From Marinifaba aquimaris (GTDB lineage Bacteria; Pseudomonadota; Gammaproteobacteria; Enterobacterales; Alteromonadaceae): a stretch of 52,818 nt of DNA. Shown here piece after piece: positions 16,530 through 26,613 of the stretch. The stretch covers positions 1 through 52,818 of the forward strand of contig NZ_JABULX010000029.1 of NCBI RefSeq assembly GCF_013328345.1, read 5' to 3'. Position 1 is the stretch's first letter. Each line of letters starts with the position of its first letter. The notes under the pieces are model-generated. The model ran no database searches. It was given only the letters and a program-made list of their open reading frames with translations, and was not told where the DNA came from. The position numbers were made by a program, and so were the translations under genes.

Positions 16530-18119
16530 ATGGCAGATCAGAATTTCCTCAACGAAGTAGGCAAACGCAGAACGTTTGCAATCATCTCTCACCCGGATGC
16601 GGGTAAGACCACCATCACAGAAAAAGTATTATTATTCGGACAAGCGATTCAGCAAGCAGGTACGGTAAAAGGCCGTGGTTCTAACCAGCATGCAAAGTCT
16701 GATTGGATGGATATGGAAAAGGAACGCGGCATCTCGGTTACTACATCGGTTATGCAGTTTCCTTTTAATGATTGCCTAGTTAACTTGCTCGATACGCCTG
16801 GTCACGAGGACTTCTCTGAAGATACCTACCGTACGTTAACTGCCGTTGATTCGTGTTTAATGGTAATCGATGCCGCGAAGGGTGTTGAGGATAGAACGCG
16901 AAAATTAATGGAAGTAACACGTTTACGCGATACGCCAATTGTCACTTTTATGAACAAATTAGACCGTGATATTCGCGATCCTATGGAAGTGATGGATGAA
17001 GTTGAAAATGAGCTCAACATTTTGTGTGCGCCAATCACATGGCCAATAGGCTGCGGCAAAGAGTTCAAAGGCGTTTATCATATCTTGCGTGATGAGACGA
17101 TTTTGTACTCAACAGGTCAAGGCCACACCATTCAAGAAGTCCGTACTGTTAAAGGTTTAGATAACCCAGAACTTGATAAAGAAATTGGTGATGAGCTAGC
17201 AGAAGTACTTCGCGAGGAGCTTGAATTAGTTATCGGGGCTTCAAATGAATTTGATCGCGAGCTGTTTTTATCAGGCGAATTAACACCTGTTTATTTCGGT
17301 ACGGCGCTTGGTAATTTTGGTGTCGACCACATGCTCGAAGGCTTAACTGAATGGGCTCCTGCGCCAATGCCACGTGAAACTGCAGAGCGTAAAGTCGAAG
17401 CTGAGGAAGAGAAATTCTCAGGTTTTGTCTTCAAAATTCAGGCGAATATGGACCCTAAACACCGTGACCGCATCGCGTTTATGCGTATAGTGTCGGGTAC
17501 TTATAGCCAAGGCATGAAGATGAACCACGTGCGTATTGGTAAACAAGTGAGTATTTCAGATGCGGTGACATTTATGGCCGGCGATCGTGCTCGTGCTGAA
17601 AATGCCTATGCAGGTGATATTATCGGTTTACATAACCACGGTACGATTCAGATTGGAGACACCTTTACTCAAGGTGAAAAGCTCAAGTTCTCTGGTATCC
17701 CTAATTTCGCACCAGAATTATTCCGTCGTATTCGCTTAAAAGATCCACTCAAGCAAAAACAGCTTTTAAAAGGGCTGGTTCAGCTATCTGAAGAAGGTGC
17801 TGTGCAGGTGTTTCGCCCGTTAACAAACAATGACTTAATTGTTGGTGCGGTCGGTGTACTTCAGTTCGATGTTGTTGTTGCAAGATTAAAATCTGAGTAC
17901 AACGTTGAAGCCATTTACGAAAGTATTAATGTTGCTACTGCACGCTGGACGCACTGTGACGATCAGAAAAAGTTAGACGAGTTTCGTCGTAAAGCGGATA
18001 GTAATTTAGCGCTAGATGGCGGTGATAACTTAACGTATATCGCACCTACTATGGTTAACCTTTCTTTAGCAGAAGAGCGTTATCCGGATATTAAGTTTAG
18101 TAAAACACGCGAACATTAA
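16530..18119 (+). CDS. prfC: Peptide chain release factor 3
   Basis: The product has 529 residues, equal to E. coli RF3. This GTPase recycles RF1/RF2 from the ribosome after peptide release. The P-loop SHPDAGKTT is at about 20-28, the switch [10 protein letters not shown] and the specificity motif NKLDRD follow, and the C-terminal domain ends SKTREH as in E. coli. The start at ATG 16530 gives [18 protein letters not shown], aligning with E. coli. A two-tier hairpin and a palindrome occupy the leader. Confidence 0.97.
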   Translation: MADQNFLNEVGKRRTFAIISHPDAGKTTITEKVLLFGQAIQQAGTVKGRGSNQHAKSDWMDMEKERGISVTTSVMQFPFNDCLVNLLDTPGHEDFSEDTYRTLTAVDSCLMVIDAAKGVEDRTRKLMEVTRLRDTPIVTFMNKLDRDIRDPMEVMDEVENELNILCAPITWPIGCGKEFKGVYHILRDETILYSTGQGHTIQEVRTVKGLDNPELDKEIGDELAEVLREELELVIGASNEFDRELFLSGELTPVYFGTALGNFGVDHMLEGLTEWAPAPMPRETAERKVEAEEEKFSGFVFKIQANMDPKHRDRIAFMRIVSGTYSQGMKMNHVRIGKQVSISDAVTFMAGDRARAENAYAGDIIGLHNHGTIQIGDTFTQGEKLKFSGIPNFAPELFRRIRLKDPLKQKQLLKGLVQLSEEGAVQVFRPLTNNDLIVGAVGVLQFDVVVARLKSEYNVEAIYESINVATARWTHCDDQKKLDEFRRKADSNLALDGGDNLTYIAPTMVNLSLAEERYPDIKFSKTREH

Positions 18120-18155
18120 TTGTCGGGCATAGTTAAGCTTTATACGGCGTTATTT

Positions 18156-18209
18156 TATTTTTTCACCCCAATCACATAGGCAAGCTATGCTCATGGGGCT
18201 GAAAAAATA
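18156..18209. repeat. Long imperfect inverted repeat between prfC and argS
   Basis: TATTTTTTCACCCCA (18156-18170) pairs with TGGGGCTGAAAAAATA (18194-18209) with one bulged base. A small inner ATAG/CTAT stem lies between the arms. T-richness on the minus strand would suit termination in that direction, but prfC runs on the plus strand. It may be a dispersed REP-like element. Confidence 0.5.
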
Positions 18210-18214
18210 CAAAT

Positions 18215-18252
18215 GCCTTGTCTAAAACCTAACTATTTACGACAAGGCTTTT
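18215..18252 (+). repeat. Inverted repeat GCCTTGTC/GACAAGGC before argS
   Basis: Perfect 8-base arms (18215-18222 and 18241-18248) around 18 bases, followed by TTTT. It could be a weak prfC terminator or part of the argS leader. Confidence 0.35.
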
Positions 18253-18330
18253 AAAAACAAACAGTTAAAATTTAAAAGATGGACTAGGCTAAGTTCATCT
18301 TTTAATGAATAAAAGAACACGAAAAGACAG

Positions 18331-20070
18331 ATGAAAATTAAACAGATTTTAACGCAAAGAGTGATTGCTGCGATGACGGCAGCAGGTATTCCTGAAGGCA
18401 CTAACCCAGCAGTTGCATTAAGCAACCGCCCACAGTTTGGTGAATATCAGGCTAACGGTGTATTAGGCGCAGCAAAAGCACTTAAAACCAATCCTAGAGA
18501 GTTAGCGAATAAAGTCGTTGCTGAGCTTGACCTGACTGATATTGCAGAAAAAGTTGAAATCGCCGGACCAGGTTTTATTAACATCTTTTTATCTAAAGAT
18601 TGGTTAAACCAGCAAATGATGGCTGCAAAGGCAGATGAGCGTTTAACGATTGCAACGGCTGATCAAGCACAAACATGTGTAGTGGATTATTCATCACCTA
18701 ACCTAGCAAAAGAAATGCACGTTGGTCATCTGCGTTCAACTATCATCGGTGATGCAATTGCTCGAACGCTTGAATTCCAAGGCCATAAAGTGGTTCGCCA
18801 AAACCACATGGGTGATTGGGGTACACAATTTGGTATGTTAATCGCGCATCTTGAAGATAACATGCAAGGTGGCAATATTGACGGCACGGCACTAGCTGAT
18901 TTAGAAGTTTTCTATCGCGAAGCTAAAAAACGCTTTGATGAAGAGGACAACTTTGCTGACCGCGCTCGTGATTACGTGGTGAAATTACAAGGTGGAGACG
19001 AGCGTTGTACTGAGCTTTGGCAGAAATTTATCGAAGTATCAGTTTCTCACTCAGAAGATATCTACAACAAATTAAACGTGACATTAACGCGTGATGATAT
19101 TAAGCCAGAAAGTGCTTATAACGACCGTTTAGCACCTGTTATTGAGAATCTACAAAAGCAAGGTTTAGCGGTTGAAGATCAGGGCGCACAAGTTGTCTTT
19201 TTAGAAGAGATGGCGAATAAAGATGGCGAGCCAATGCCTGTTATCGTGCAAAAATCTGGCGGTGGTTTTTTATATGCCACTACTGATTTAGCGGCACTTG
19301 AGTATCGCAGTCAAACATTAGACGCTGATCGCAGTTTGTATTTTATTGATGCGCGTCAGTCACTTCACATGCAACAAGTGTTTACGATCGCTAAAAAATC
19401 AGGGTTAGCTTCTGAGAAAGTATCTTTAGAACACCATCCGTTTGGCACCATGATGGGCGAAGATGGAAAACCGTTTAAAACACGTGCTGGCGGTACTGTT
19501 AAACTAGTTGATTTGCTTGATGAATCAGTGACACGTGCTGCTGAATTACTAAGTCAACGTGAAACGGACCTAACGGCTGAACAACAAGCGGAAGTGGCGC
19601 GCAAAGTGGGTATTGGTGCTGTTAAATTTGCTGATTTATCTAAGCACAGAACATCAGATTACATTTTCAGTTGGAAAACAATGTTGAGCTTTGAAGGCGC
19701 AACAGCACCTTATCTTCAATACGCTTACACACGTGTTCAATCTATTTTCAATAAAGCGGGGATAGATGCTTCAAGTCTGAGTGATGAGATTGTTATTAGC
19801 CAAGAGCAAGAACGCACATTAGCCATTAAATTAGCGCAATTTGAAGATACTTTAGAGCTTGTTGCAAAAGAAGCTCTACCACATCAGCTATGTGCTTATC
19901 TATATGAAGTAGCAAGTGGTTTTATGAGCTTCTACGAAGCATGTCCTATTTTAAAAGACGATGTAACGAGTGAAGAGAAAAACACGCGTTTAATCTTAGC
20001 GAAAAATACGGCCGCTACATTGAAGCTTGGTTTAGACTTACTGGGTATTGAAGTGATGGACAAAATGTAA
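18331..20070 (+). CDS. argS: Arginyl-tRNA synthetase
   Basis: The product has 579 residues (E. coli 577), a class I synthetase. It has the N-terminal Add-1 tRNA-contact domain (about 1-110), the HIGH-class motif in [17 protein letters not shown], no canonical KMSKS as is usual for ArgRS, and a C-terminal DALR anticodon-binding helix bundle ending in [10 protein letters not shown]. It stands alone: a 211-base spacer with two inverted repeats precedes it and a strong terminator follows. Confidence 0.97.
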   Translation: MKIKQILTQRVIAAMTAAGIPEGTNPAVALSNRPQFGEYQANGVLGAAKALKTNPRELANKVVAELDLTDIAEKVEIAGPGFINIFLSKDWLNQQMMAAKADERLTIATADQAQTCVVDYSSPNLAKEMHVGHLRSTIIGDAIARTLEFQGHKVVRQNHMGDWGTQFGMLIAHLEDNMQGGNIDGTALADLEVFYREAKKRFDEEDNFADRARDYVVKLQGGDERCTELWQKFIEVSVSHSEDIYNKLNVTLTRDDIKPESAYNDRLAPVIENLQKQGLAVEDQGAQVVFLEEMANKDGEPMPVIVQKSGGGFLYATTDLAALEYRSQTLDADRSLYFIDARQSLHMQQVFTIAKKSGLASEKVSLEHHPFGTMMGEDGKPFKTRAGGTVKLVDLLDESVTRAAELLSQRETDLTAEQQAEVARKVGIGAVKFADLSKHRTSDYIFSWKTMLSFEGATAPYLQYAYTRVQSIFNKAGIDASSLSDEIVISQEQERTLAIKLAQFEDTLELVAKEALPHQLCAYLYEVASGFMSFYEACPILKDDVTSEEKNTRLILAKNTAATLKLGLDLLGIEVMDKM

Positions 20071-20098
20071 TTTGTCTAACTCGTCTAAACTATCAAGA

Positions 20099-20127
20099 TA
20101 AAAAAACGGGCTTTAGCCCGTTTTTTT
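20099..20127 (+). terminator. Bidirectional terminator between argS and queF
   Basis: AAAAAACGGGC and GCCCGTTTTTTT pair around a four-base loop. It serves argS (plus) and probably the convergent queF (minus). Confidence 0.92.
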
Positions 20128-20139
20128 ATGTCAGTGTAT

Positions 20140-20997
20140 TTATTGTCTTGCCAACCTATGCCAAGGCATAAATACAGGCTCATTACTGCGAATGGGGTTG
20201 ATGTCTAAACCGCCGCGGCGAGTGTAGCGAGCATAAACGGTTAACTTTTCTGGTTTCAGTAATTGGTGTAAGTCTGTGTAAATACGCTCTACACAATGTT
20301 CGTGAAATTCATTGTGATCTCTAAAACTAATTAAGTATTTGAGTAGACTCGCTTCGTTTATTTTCTTGCCTTTATATTCAATATAAACACTGCCCCAATC
20401 GGGCTGATTGGTAATTAAACAATTCGACTTAAGTAAGTGTGAATGCAATTTTTGCTCAACAATGTTGTCGCTTTCAATGTGCAATAAGCTTGCGTCGTAA
20501 CCATATTGCGACACTTCAATATCCAAATCATCGATACAGTGACTCTTATTAAAACTCGTGATGCCTTTTTCGGTGTATGCATCGAGTTCAAAAAGCTGAA
20601 CTTCAACCTGGCTTTGAGTTTTTTCTGATAAGTCTTTAGTCAGCGTATTTTCAACGTCAAAAATGCTATCAAATTGAGTTTGGTTGAAGCTGTTTAGATA
20701 AAGTTTAAACGACTTAGATTCAACCAATGCTTCTGTTGAAAAATCAAATTTAAATTCGGCAATGGCTACTTGAGGCTTACCTTTGCTATTAAGCCAAGAC
20801 ATTTCATAGCCTGTCCATAGATCATACCCCACAAAAGGTAATGGTGATGCGAGGTCTAAGCCCAATGTTTGTCTGGTCAAAGAGCGGGGGACGAGTTGTA
20901 ATAAGTCTGGCTGATAGCTTGAGCTATATTCAGTCTCTTTGCCTAATGTTAATTCAGTTAATTGAGCTTCAATATTCTTGTCGGTTTTTTCTGACAT
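20140..20997 (-). CDS. queF: NADPH-dependent 7-cyano-7-deazaguanine (preQ0) reductase
   Basis: The product has 285 residues, the long YqcD-type QueF (E. coli 282). It reduces preQ0 to preQ1 in queuosine synthesis. The catalytic Cys193 lies in KSNCLITNQPDWGS and the partner Asp200 in the same motif. The NADPH-binding ESKSFKLYLNSFNQ is in the N-terminal T-fold half, and SFRDHNEFHEHCVERI completes the second T-fold. It is divergent from syd across 57 bases, the same pairing as in E. coli. No preQ1 riboswitch fits in the short leader. Confidence 0.97.
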   Translation of the reverse strand: MSEKTDKNIEAQLTELTLGKETEYSSSYQPDLLQLVPRSLTRQTLGLDLASPLPFVGYDLWTGYEMSWLNSKGKPQVAIAEFKFDFSTEALVESKSFKLYLNSFNQTQFDSIFDVENTLTKDLSEKTQSQVEVQLFELDAYTEKGITSFNKSHCIDDLDIEVSQYGYDASLLHIESDNIVEQKLHSHLLKSNCLITNQPDWGSVYIEYKGKKINEASLLKYLISFRDHNEFHEHCVERIYTDLHQLLKPEKLTVYARYTRRGGLDINPIRSNEPVFMPWHRLARQ

Positions 20998-21054
20998 GGC
21001 TTTTATGCGTATAATACAAAATAGATAGCCCTATTTTAATGGAAAAACAAACAG

Positions 21055-21615
21055 ATGTCCGATTCAGTTAGCACTCAATTAGTTACTTTTAGTGAGCAAT
21101 TTATTCAAATGTACCAATCTGAGCTTGGCGAGTACCCAAGTGTGGAGCACGACGATGAATGGCAGAGTGAATGTGAACTGGGAACGGTGGAATCAGCTAA
21201 GAGTTTTTGGAAGCCATTGCAACGTCAACAAGCGTTAGATTTTACTAACATTGATAATGCGCTCGAGATAACGACACATCCCGATCTAGCTCTGTATTAC
21301 GGCACTTTAATCAGTGCTGGGCTTGATGCAAGTTTTGAAGGGGAAGCTCTGCAATTATTACAAGTCTGGAATGATGAAGATTTAAATATGCTACAACAAA
21401 ATATGATCTCTCATATTTTAATGAAACAAAAATTAAAGCAACGCATCACTCTGTTTTTAGCCGTAACTGACGACGATAGCCTATTAATTTCATTACTTAA
21501 TGAAACAGGTGAAGTTGTTCTTGAACCCGTTGGTAAAGAACCCATTAGAGTTCTTGCGCCTTCGTTAGCCGATTTTATTGCTCAGTTAAAACCTGCTCTT
21601 GTCCAAGATGCTTAA
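21055..21615 (+). CDS. syd: SecY-interacting protein Syd
   Basis: The product has 186 residues (E. coli 181). Syd binds the cytoplasmic face of SecYEG and can destabilise faulty translocons. The family pattern is visible: GEYPSVEHDDEWQSECELG at about 24-42, the acidic YYGTLISAGLDASFEG middle region and a C-terminal beta region ending FIAQLKPALVQ. The neighbour across the divergent promoter is queF, a gammaproteobacterial constant that supports both calls. Confidence 0.93.
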   Translation: MSDSVSTQLVTFSEQFIQMYQSELGEYPSVEHDDEWQSECELGTVESAKSFWKPLQRQQALDFTNIDNALEITTHPDLALYYGTLISAGLDASFEGEALQLLQVWNDEDLNMLQQNMISHILMKQKLKQRITLFLAVTDDDSLLISLLNETGEVVLEPVGKEPIRVLAPSLADFIAQLKPALVQDA

Positions 21616-21726
21616 ATCTGCGTGCGACAATTTGCCACATTTACATCAACTGACAATAGCGTAAGCTTATTCGTGTTGAGCTTAGAAAGCGTTAGGTTAA
21701 GGATGAGCTAGTGCTTTCGTTGGAAT

Positions 21727-21755
21727 GCATTTGTAGGTTGAAAGCCTGCAAATGC
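21727..21755. repeat. Hairpin between syd and the EPS locus
   Basis: GCATTTGTAGG pairs with CCTGCAAATGC with one G-T mismatch around a seven-base loop. No T-run follows. It may be a weak syd terminator or the edge of an RNA element in the 272-base spacer, which otherwise shows only the EPS promoter candidate. Confidence 0.4.
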
Positions 21756-21816
21756 TTCTCACTCCAATTTCTATTTCAAACTTTCCTCTCTGTATTCGCA
21801 CTCTGCGATATGTTTG

Positions 21817-21845
21817 TTTAATTGTAACGAAATTTATCGTATAAT
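21817..21845 (+). promoter_or_regulatory. Candidate sigma-70 promoter of the EPS forward operon
   Basis: A perfect TATAAT at 21840-21845 is preceded by a weak -35 about 17 bases upstream (near 21817). Transcription would begin just before the purine-rich ribosome site at 21863-21873. No JUMPstart/ops element is visible. Confidence 0.45.
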
Positions 21846-21887
21846 CTTGGCATTACATCGGTGAGGGAAAGGATTGACTTCATTAAT

Positions 21888-23000
21888 ATGCCGTATCAAA
21901 TTGAATTGAAGCCGTTGCAGTATTCTTCAGATTCAAGTGAGCTCGACTGGCTTGCAAAGGATTGGTGCGCATTAGCAGAGCTTGCTCCACAGTCTTCCTA
22001 CTTCCTATCCTGGTCTTGGATAAAAACCTGGCTATCTCAACAATCAAAGCAAACGCTTTGGTTAATACAAGCAAAAGATAAATCTGGACAAACATTAGGT
22101 TTGGGCATTTTTGTCAAAAAGTCGGTATTAAAATTTGGTTTTATCTCAACAACGCAATTGTGGTTACACAAAGTGGGCGATGAAAAGTCCGATCAAATGT
22201 GGATCGAACACAATGACTTTTTATTAGCTGAGCATGTTGCTGATGACCTTAGAACCGCTATTTTACAATATTTATATACGCAGAACGTTTGCCAGTGGCA
22301 CGAATTAAGATGGGATATGCACCCTGATGGTATTGGTGCAAATTGGCCAGAATTAGACATGCACTGTCATCAAGTGCTAACAAGTAAGGGATATCATAAT
22401 CAGTTACAGCGTTATGATGACATTAGCCAGGGCTTTAGTAAAAACACGCGTAGGCAAGTAAATAGAGCAAAAAGTTTATTGGAAGCGCAAGGACAGCTTA
22501 ATCTTGAACTTGCCTCTGATGCGAAACAAAAACAGGCTTGGTTAGCTCAAATAGCAGAGTTACATAAGCAACAATGGCAGGATACTGCTTGGGGAAGTGG
22601 GTTTGACAATCATTGTTTTGTTGAATTTCACAATCGACTAATAGAGCAAAATGATACCGACATTATTGCATTAACACTGAACGGTGACGTGTTGGCTTTC
22701 GGCTATAATTTTCGCCAGCATCAAAGTGTTTGCTTCTATTTATCGACGATAAAAAAGTTTGAAGATAATCGAATAAAGGTTGGCCTGTTACTTCACACAT
22801 TAGCCATGCAACATTATCAAAACCTAGGTTTTAGAACTTATGATTTTCTAGCTGGTGATATGAGGTACAAGGCTTCTTTATCTGATTGCAGTTATACATT
22901 AGTTTCTGATTGCCTCTATAAACAAAGACATAGGTTTTGTTTAGATAGATTACTCAGGCAGATAAAAAATACGATTGAACGCACTATCCGTCGAACGTAG
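21888..23000 (+). CDS. CelD/BcsL-like GNAT acetyltransferase, first gene of the EPS locus
   Basis: The product has 370 residues from the ATG at 21888; an in-frame GTG at 21861 would itself be part of the GAGGGAAAGGA ribosome site. It has the duplicated GNAT fold of the Acetyltransf_6 (CelD/BcsL) family: an N-terminal PQSSYFLSWSWIKTWL, a basic FSKNTRRQVNRAKSLLEAQG helix and a C-terminal YDFLAGDMRYKASLSD motif. These cytoplasmic enzymes acylate polysaccharide precursors or use aminoacyl donors; the substrate is unknown. It lies 26 bases before the lyase-like gene, in the same transcription unit. Confidence 0.8.
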   Translation: MPYQIELKPLQYSSDSSELDWLAKDWCALAELAPQSSYFLSWSWIKTWLSQQSKQTLWLIQAKDKSGQTLGLGIFVKKSVLKFGFISTTQLWLHKVGDEKSDQMWIEHNDFLLAEHVADDLRTAILQYLYTQNVCQWHELRWDMHPDGIGANWPELDMHCHQVLTSKGYHNQLQRYDDISQGFSKNTRRQVNRAKSLLEAQGQLNLELASDAKQKQAWLAQIAELHKQQWQDTAWGSGFDNHCFVEFHNRLIEQNDTDIIALTLNGDVLAFGYNFRQHQSVCFYLSTIKKFEDNRIKVGLLLHTLAMQHYQNLGFRTYDFLAGDMRYKASLSDCSYTLVSDCLYKQRHRFCLDRLLRQIKNTIERTIRRT

Positions 23001-23026
23001 TTAATTTTAGTTAGGAATGGTAAGGA

Positions 23027-25636
23027 ATGATTGAGTTTGTTGTTTCGACTGCAAATGTCGCACTTAACAATGATTGGGTTCAAATAGGTATACCTTTTAA
23101 AAAAGGTACGATGAGCCAAGTTGCTGCAGCAGATTTGGTCGTTATCGATCCACAAGGAAAAAAAGCAAAGGCTCAATTGTCAGATTTAGCTTTTTGGCAT
23201 GATGGTTCCGTTAAATGGGGGCAGGTGAGTTTTGTCACGAGTGTCCCTGCAAATAGCGAAGTGAATTTCACACTTTCAGAAGATAAGTCGTTTGAACCTA
23301 CTTTTTCCCCACTTGTTATTAATACCTCTGAAGATAGAGTTGAGATTAAAACAGCTAATCGTAGTTTTTCTGTTAGTAAACACCTTGTTAGTCTAGCGAC
23401 AGGTCAACACTACCTAGAACCTAGCTTTTGTGATGAAAAAGGGCATCGTTATAATGCGCTTGCCACTGATGTTCAAATTGACCAAGGTATTTTATCAACA
23501 CGTGTGAATTTACTGGGGCACTTTGTCCATAATGAACAGGTGTTTAAAGGTTTAGCGTTTCAATTATCTCTGCAATTTTTTGCCCATTGTGAACAACTAA
23601 AATTCCAGTTTACCATCCATAATGAAAAAGCGGCTAAGCATCATGGCGGTCTATGGGACTTAGGTGATGAAGCGTCTATTCTTTTCGAATCACTGCAGTT
23701 TGAACTCAATACTCAAACGATTGTTCACAGTGACTTAACTAATTTACACCAGCCTGACCAGGTATTCGCTTTAGCCGCTGCAGATAAAAGTCGCGACCGC
23801 CATTGCTTAACTCAGTTTTCAAGTGGTGGAGAGAATTGGCAAAGCCCTGTTCATATTGATGCAAAGGGTAACCTACCGTTTGAGAAGAAGGGGTTTGAAC
23901 TCTATCAATGTCAGTTATCTGCTAATTCTAATCAAGAGACGCTAATTTCCGGCGAGCGATTTGATCCGCTATTGGCTTGTCAGTTAGCAACTGAAAAATT
24001 TGCTTTTTACCCTGAAAAATTCTGGCAAAACTTCCCTAAAGCCATCCATATCTCAGATGATCAGCTGGTTTATGCTTTATTCCCTAATCAAGGTGATCAT
24101 TTATATGAATTACAGGGCGGTGAAAAGAAAACACATAAGTTTTGGTTAGACTTCTCTAATGAGTCTAACTTGGATGTTAAAGCCCAAGGCTATCAAACTC
24201 GATTATCTACCGAATACATTGCATCAACCAAGAGCGTATTCGCATTTGCCGCTGTGCAAAAAGAAGAAATATCACCCATCATTGAGCAAGGCTTAACGGG
24301 TGAAGCTAACTTTTTTGCAAAACGCGAGCGTTTAGATGAATACGGTTGGCGTCACTTTGGTGATATTTTTGCCGATCATGAAACTTATGGTTATGAAGGG
24401 GATGATATTTTTGTATCTCACTACAATAACCAGTACGACCCGTTGTGGGGTTTTTTAAGGCAATATTTATCAACCGGGCAACAAAAGTGGTTAGATCTGG
24501 CTAATGAACTTGCTATTCATATCCAAGATATTGATATATACCACACTTTAGAAGATAGAGATGAATATAATGGAGGCCTTTTTTGGCATACGGACCACTA
24601 TTTACCTGCTTTGACTTCAAGCCATAGAACGCATTCTAAAGATCATACCCCTGTTTATGACGGCTTCTCGATGGGCGGAGGTCCTGGCGGGCAACATTGC
24701 TACACCTCTGGCTTGGCTCACCACTATTTTATCACTGGAGATGAAAGGTCTAAATCTGCTGTGTTGCAGTTGGCGAAGTGGATACAGTATTTCTATGAGG
24801 GGTCCAATACCATTATTGGTCAGTTATTTGGTATTAAAAATAGCAATTTAATCGGGGTTAAAAACCAACTGACCGGTCAATATCCATTAGATAGAGGAAC
24901 GGGTAACTATATTCAGGCTCAGTTAGATGCTTTTTCTGTGACCAACGACCGTCGCTACTTGGATAAAGCATTTCATATTATCGAACATACGATCCACCCA
25001 CTTGATGATATTGAGCAAAGAAATTTAACGGATGTAGAGGGCACTTGGTTTTACACTGTACTTTTACAAGCAGCAGCCCGTTATTTATTTACCAAGCTTG
25101 AATTAGAAGAGCTTGATGATGCGTTTTACTATGTGAGAGACGCCTTGCTTGGCTACGTCGATTGGATGGTTGAGCACGAGTATCCGTATTTAGACAAACC
25201 TGATATTTTAGAATATCCCAACCATACGTGGGCAGCTCAGGACATCAGAAAAGCGAATTTGTTTTATCTCGCTTATTTCTTCTCTCCAGAACAAGAGTCC
25301 AATATCGCTCAGCGTTATAAGGCTAAGGCAGACTCTTTTTATAGTTACGTTGAGCAAACTCTTGCTGCTGAGCCTACCAGACAATACAGCAGGATATTAG
25401 CCATCTTGATGCAAAACTTTGGGGTGCAAAGTTTTGCTGTTGAAAATAAAAAAGAGCATGCGTTTTCTTCCAGAAGAACATATCAGCCTGTTAAAAGCCC
25501 AGGCAAGCTAAATAAAATACTTCGATGCTGTCGTTTGTTGGGTTGTCAAATTATTAAATTATCACCTTCTAGAGAATTAAGCTGGTTAGCTCGACGCTCT
25601 GAGAAGATCAACCAAATGCTAGGAGAGCGCTTTTAA
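23027..25636 (+). CDS. Predicted polysaccharide lyase-like protein (PcRGLX/YetA-type RIFT barrel plus alpha/alpha-barrel)
   Basis: The product has 869 residues and no signal peptide. The N-terminus (DWVQIGIPFKKGTM, then LAFWHDGSVKWGQVSF) matches the RIFT-barrel opening of exo-rhamnogalacturonan-lyase-like proteins, where a 'GvPf-kG' and a 'W-DGSvkW' motif recur. The second half (about 470-800) is helical and looks like a toroid: NGGLFWHTDHYLPA, GGGPGGQHCYTSGLAHHYFI and TDVEGTWFYTVLLQAA supply His/Tyr/Asp-rich clusters that could form an active site. Its place inside an EPS biosynthesis operon and its lack of export signal are unusual for a degradative enzyme. Its stop overlaps the next start by one base (TAATG). 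Confidence 0.6.
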   Translation: MIEFVVSTANVALNNDWVQIGIPFKKGTMSQVAAADLVVIDPQGKKAKAQLSDLAFWHDGSVKWGQVSFVTSVPANSEVNFTLSEDKSFEPTFSPLVINTSEDRVEIKTANRSFSVSKHLVSLATGQHYLEPSFCDEKGHRYNALATDVQIDQGILSTRVNLLGHFVHNEQVFKGLAFQLSLQFFAHCEQLKFQFTIHNEKAAKHHGGLWDLGDEASILFESLQFELNTQTIVHSDLTNLHQPDQVFALAAADKSRDRHCLTQFSSGGENWQSPVHIDAKGNLPFEKKGFELYQCQLSANSNQETLISGERFDPLLACQLATEKFAFYPEKFWQNFPKAIHISDDQLVYALFPNQGDHLYELQGGEKKTHKFWLDFSNESNLDVKAQGYQTRLSTEYIASTKSVFAFAAVQKEEISPIIEQGLTGEANFFAKRERLDEYGWRHFGDIFADHETYGYEGDDIFVSHYNNQYDPLWGFLRQYLSTGQQKWLDLANELAIHIQDIDIYHTLEDRDEYNGGLFWHTDHYLPALTSSHRTHSKDHTPVYDGFSMGGGPGGQHCYTSGLAHHYFITGDERSKSAVLQLAKWIQYFYEGSNTIIGQLFGIKNSNLIGVKNQLTGQYPLDRGTGNYIQAQLDAFSVTNDRRYLDKAFHIIEHTIHPLDDIEQRNLTDVEGTWFYTVLLQAAARYLFTKLELEELDDAFYYVRDALLGYVDWMVEHEYPYLDKPDILEYPNHTWAAQDIRKANLFYLAYFFSPEQESNIAQRYKAKADSFYSYVEQTLAAEPTRQYSRILAILMQNFGVQSFAVENKKEHAFSSRRTYQPVKSPGKLNKILRCCRLLGCQIIKLSPSRELSWLARRSEKINQMLGERF

Positions 25637-26613
25637 TGTCAGCAAAAAAAGTTTCCTTTATCATACCTCACAAAGGACGTTTGGAGATGTTAAGCCAAAC
25701 GGTGCTGTCGATTTTAAACCTCGATTATCACTTAAGCGCAATTGAAGTCATCGTGGTCAGTCAAAATGAGCGTTTGGATGCGAGTGAAATAATCGATAAA
25801 AACACCAATGGTTTTGAACAAGTTCAAGTTTTCTTGAGAAAAGAAGGTGGAACGATATCTGCCTCGAGAAACTTTGGTGTAACAAGAGCATCGGGTGAAT
25901 ATTTAGCCTTTTTAGATGCCGACATCGACTTATCATCAAACTGGCTCAATATCATGTTTGAAAAATTGGCAGAAAAGCCAGACCGCAAATTAGTCAGTGC
26001 TTATCAAATTTGTCATCAGGATGCTCCAGAGCTAGAAAAATTAAGAACAGAGTTAAGCAATTTTGATGTTGATCAAGCGGTTTCATTCTTACCGGGCCGT
26101 AATCTATTTTTGACGCGAGACACCTTCGATAAAGTGAACGGTTTTCCTGAACACCTAATCACGTGTGAAGATTACTACTTCACCGATAAAGTAAATGAAT
26201 TGGGTGAGCTGTTTTATACAACCGATGCAAGCTATGTGCATTTGGGAGAAGATAAAGAGTGGGGGCAGCTGTTCGATAAAGAGATTTGGCGTGGCCAATC
26301 TAATTTGAAATCGCTTAAGGGCCGCTCTATTCCAGTCAGAGAATACCCAAGTTTATTAGTGCCACTTTGGGTCTTTTTATTTGGTTTAGGGGCTATTATT
26401 GCTCTGTTTTTTGGCAATATTCCTGCTGTTGTCAGTAATTTAGTCGCCGTGCTATTACCCGTTTTTGCATACAGTTATCGTCTCTTTTCTAAAACAGAGG
26501 CTCGGTTGAGCTTCTATTTAATCTCCAAATTTTATTCTATTTACTTTGTTGCACGTGCAATTGGTACGGTAATGGGTGTGGTTAAAGCCTTTAATGTGAG
26601 GAATGGTGCGTGA
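25636..26613 (+). CDS. Family 2 glycosyltransferase with C-terminal membrane segments
   Basis: The product has 325 residues. The GT-A fold is clear: VSFIIPHKGR at the N-terminus, GGTISASRNFGV, and FLDADIDLSSNW as the DxD metal site. A later GFPEHLITCEDYYFT contains the ED catalytic-base motif. Two hydrophobic segments near 235-275 anchor it to the inner membrane. It transfers an unknown sugar to the growing EPS repeat. The start overlaps the upstream stop by one base and the end overlaps the next gene (GTGA). Confidence 0.9.
   Translation: MSAKKVSFIIPHKGRLEMLSQTVLSILNLDYHLSAIEVIVVSQNERLDASEIIDKNTNGFEQVQVFLRKEGGTISASRNFGVTRASGEYLAFLDADIDLSSNWLNIMFEKLAEKPDRKLVSAYQICHQDAPELEKLRTELSNFDVDQAVSFLPGRNLFLTRDTFDKVNGFPEHLITCEDYYFTDKVNELGELFYTTDASYVHLGEDKEWGQLFDKEIWRGQSNLKSLKGRSIPVREYPSLLVPLWVFLFGLGAIIALFFGNIPAVVSNLVAVLLPVFAYSYRLFSKTEARLSFYLISKFYSIYFVARAIGTVMGVVKAFNVRNGA

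Noticed and set aside
20998-21054. preQ1 riboswitch upstream of queF
   Set aside because: The divergent spacer with syd is only 57 bases and shows no preQ1 aptamer pattern.
21616-21887. JUMPstart/ops element upstream of the EPS locus
   Set aside because: No GGCGGTAG-like ops core was found by eye in this spacer; the promoter looks like an ordinary sigma-70 type.
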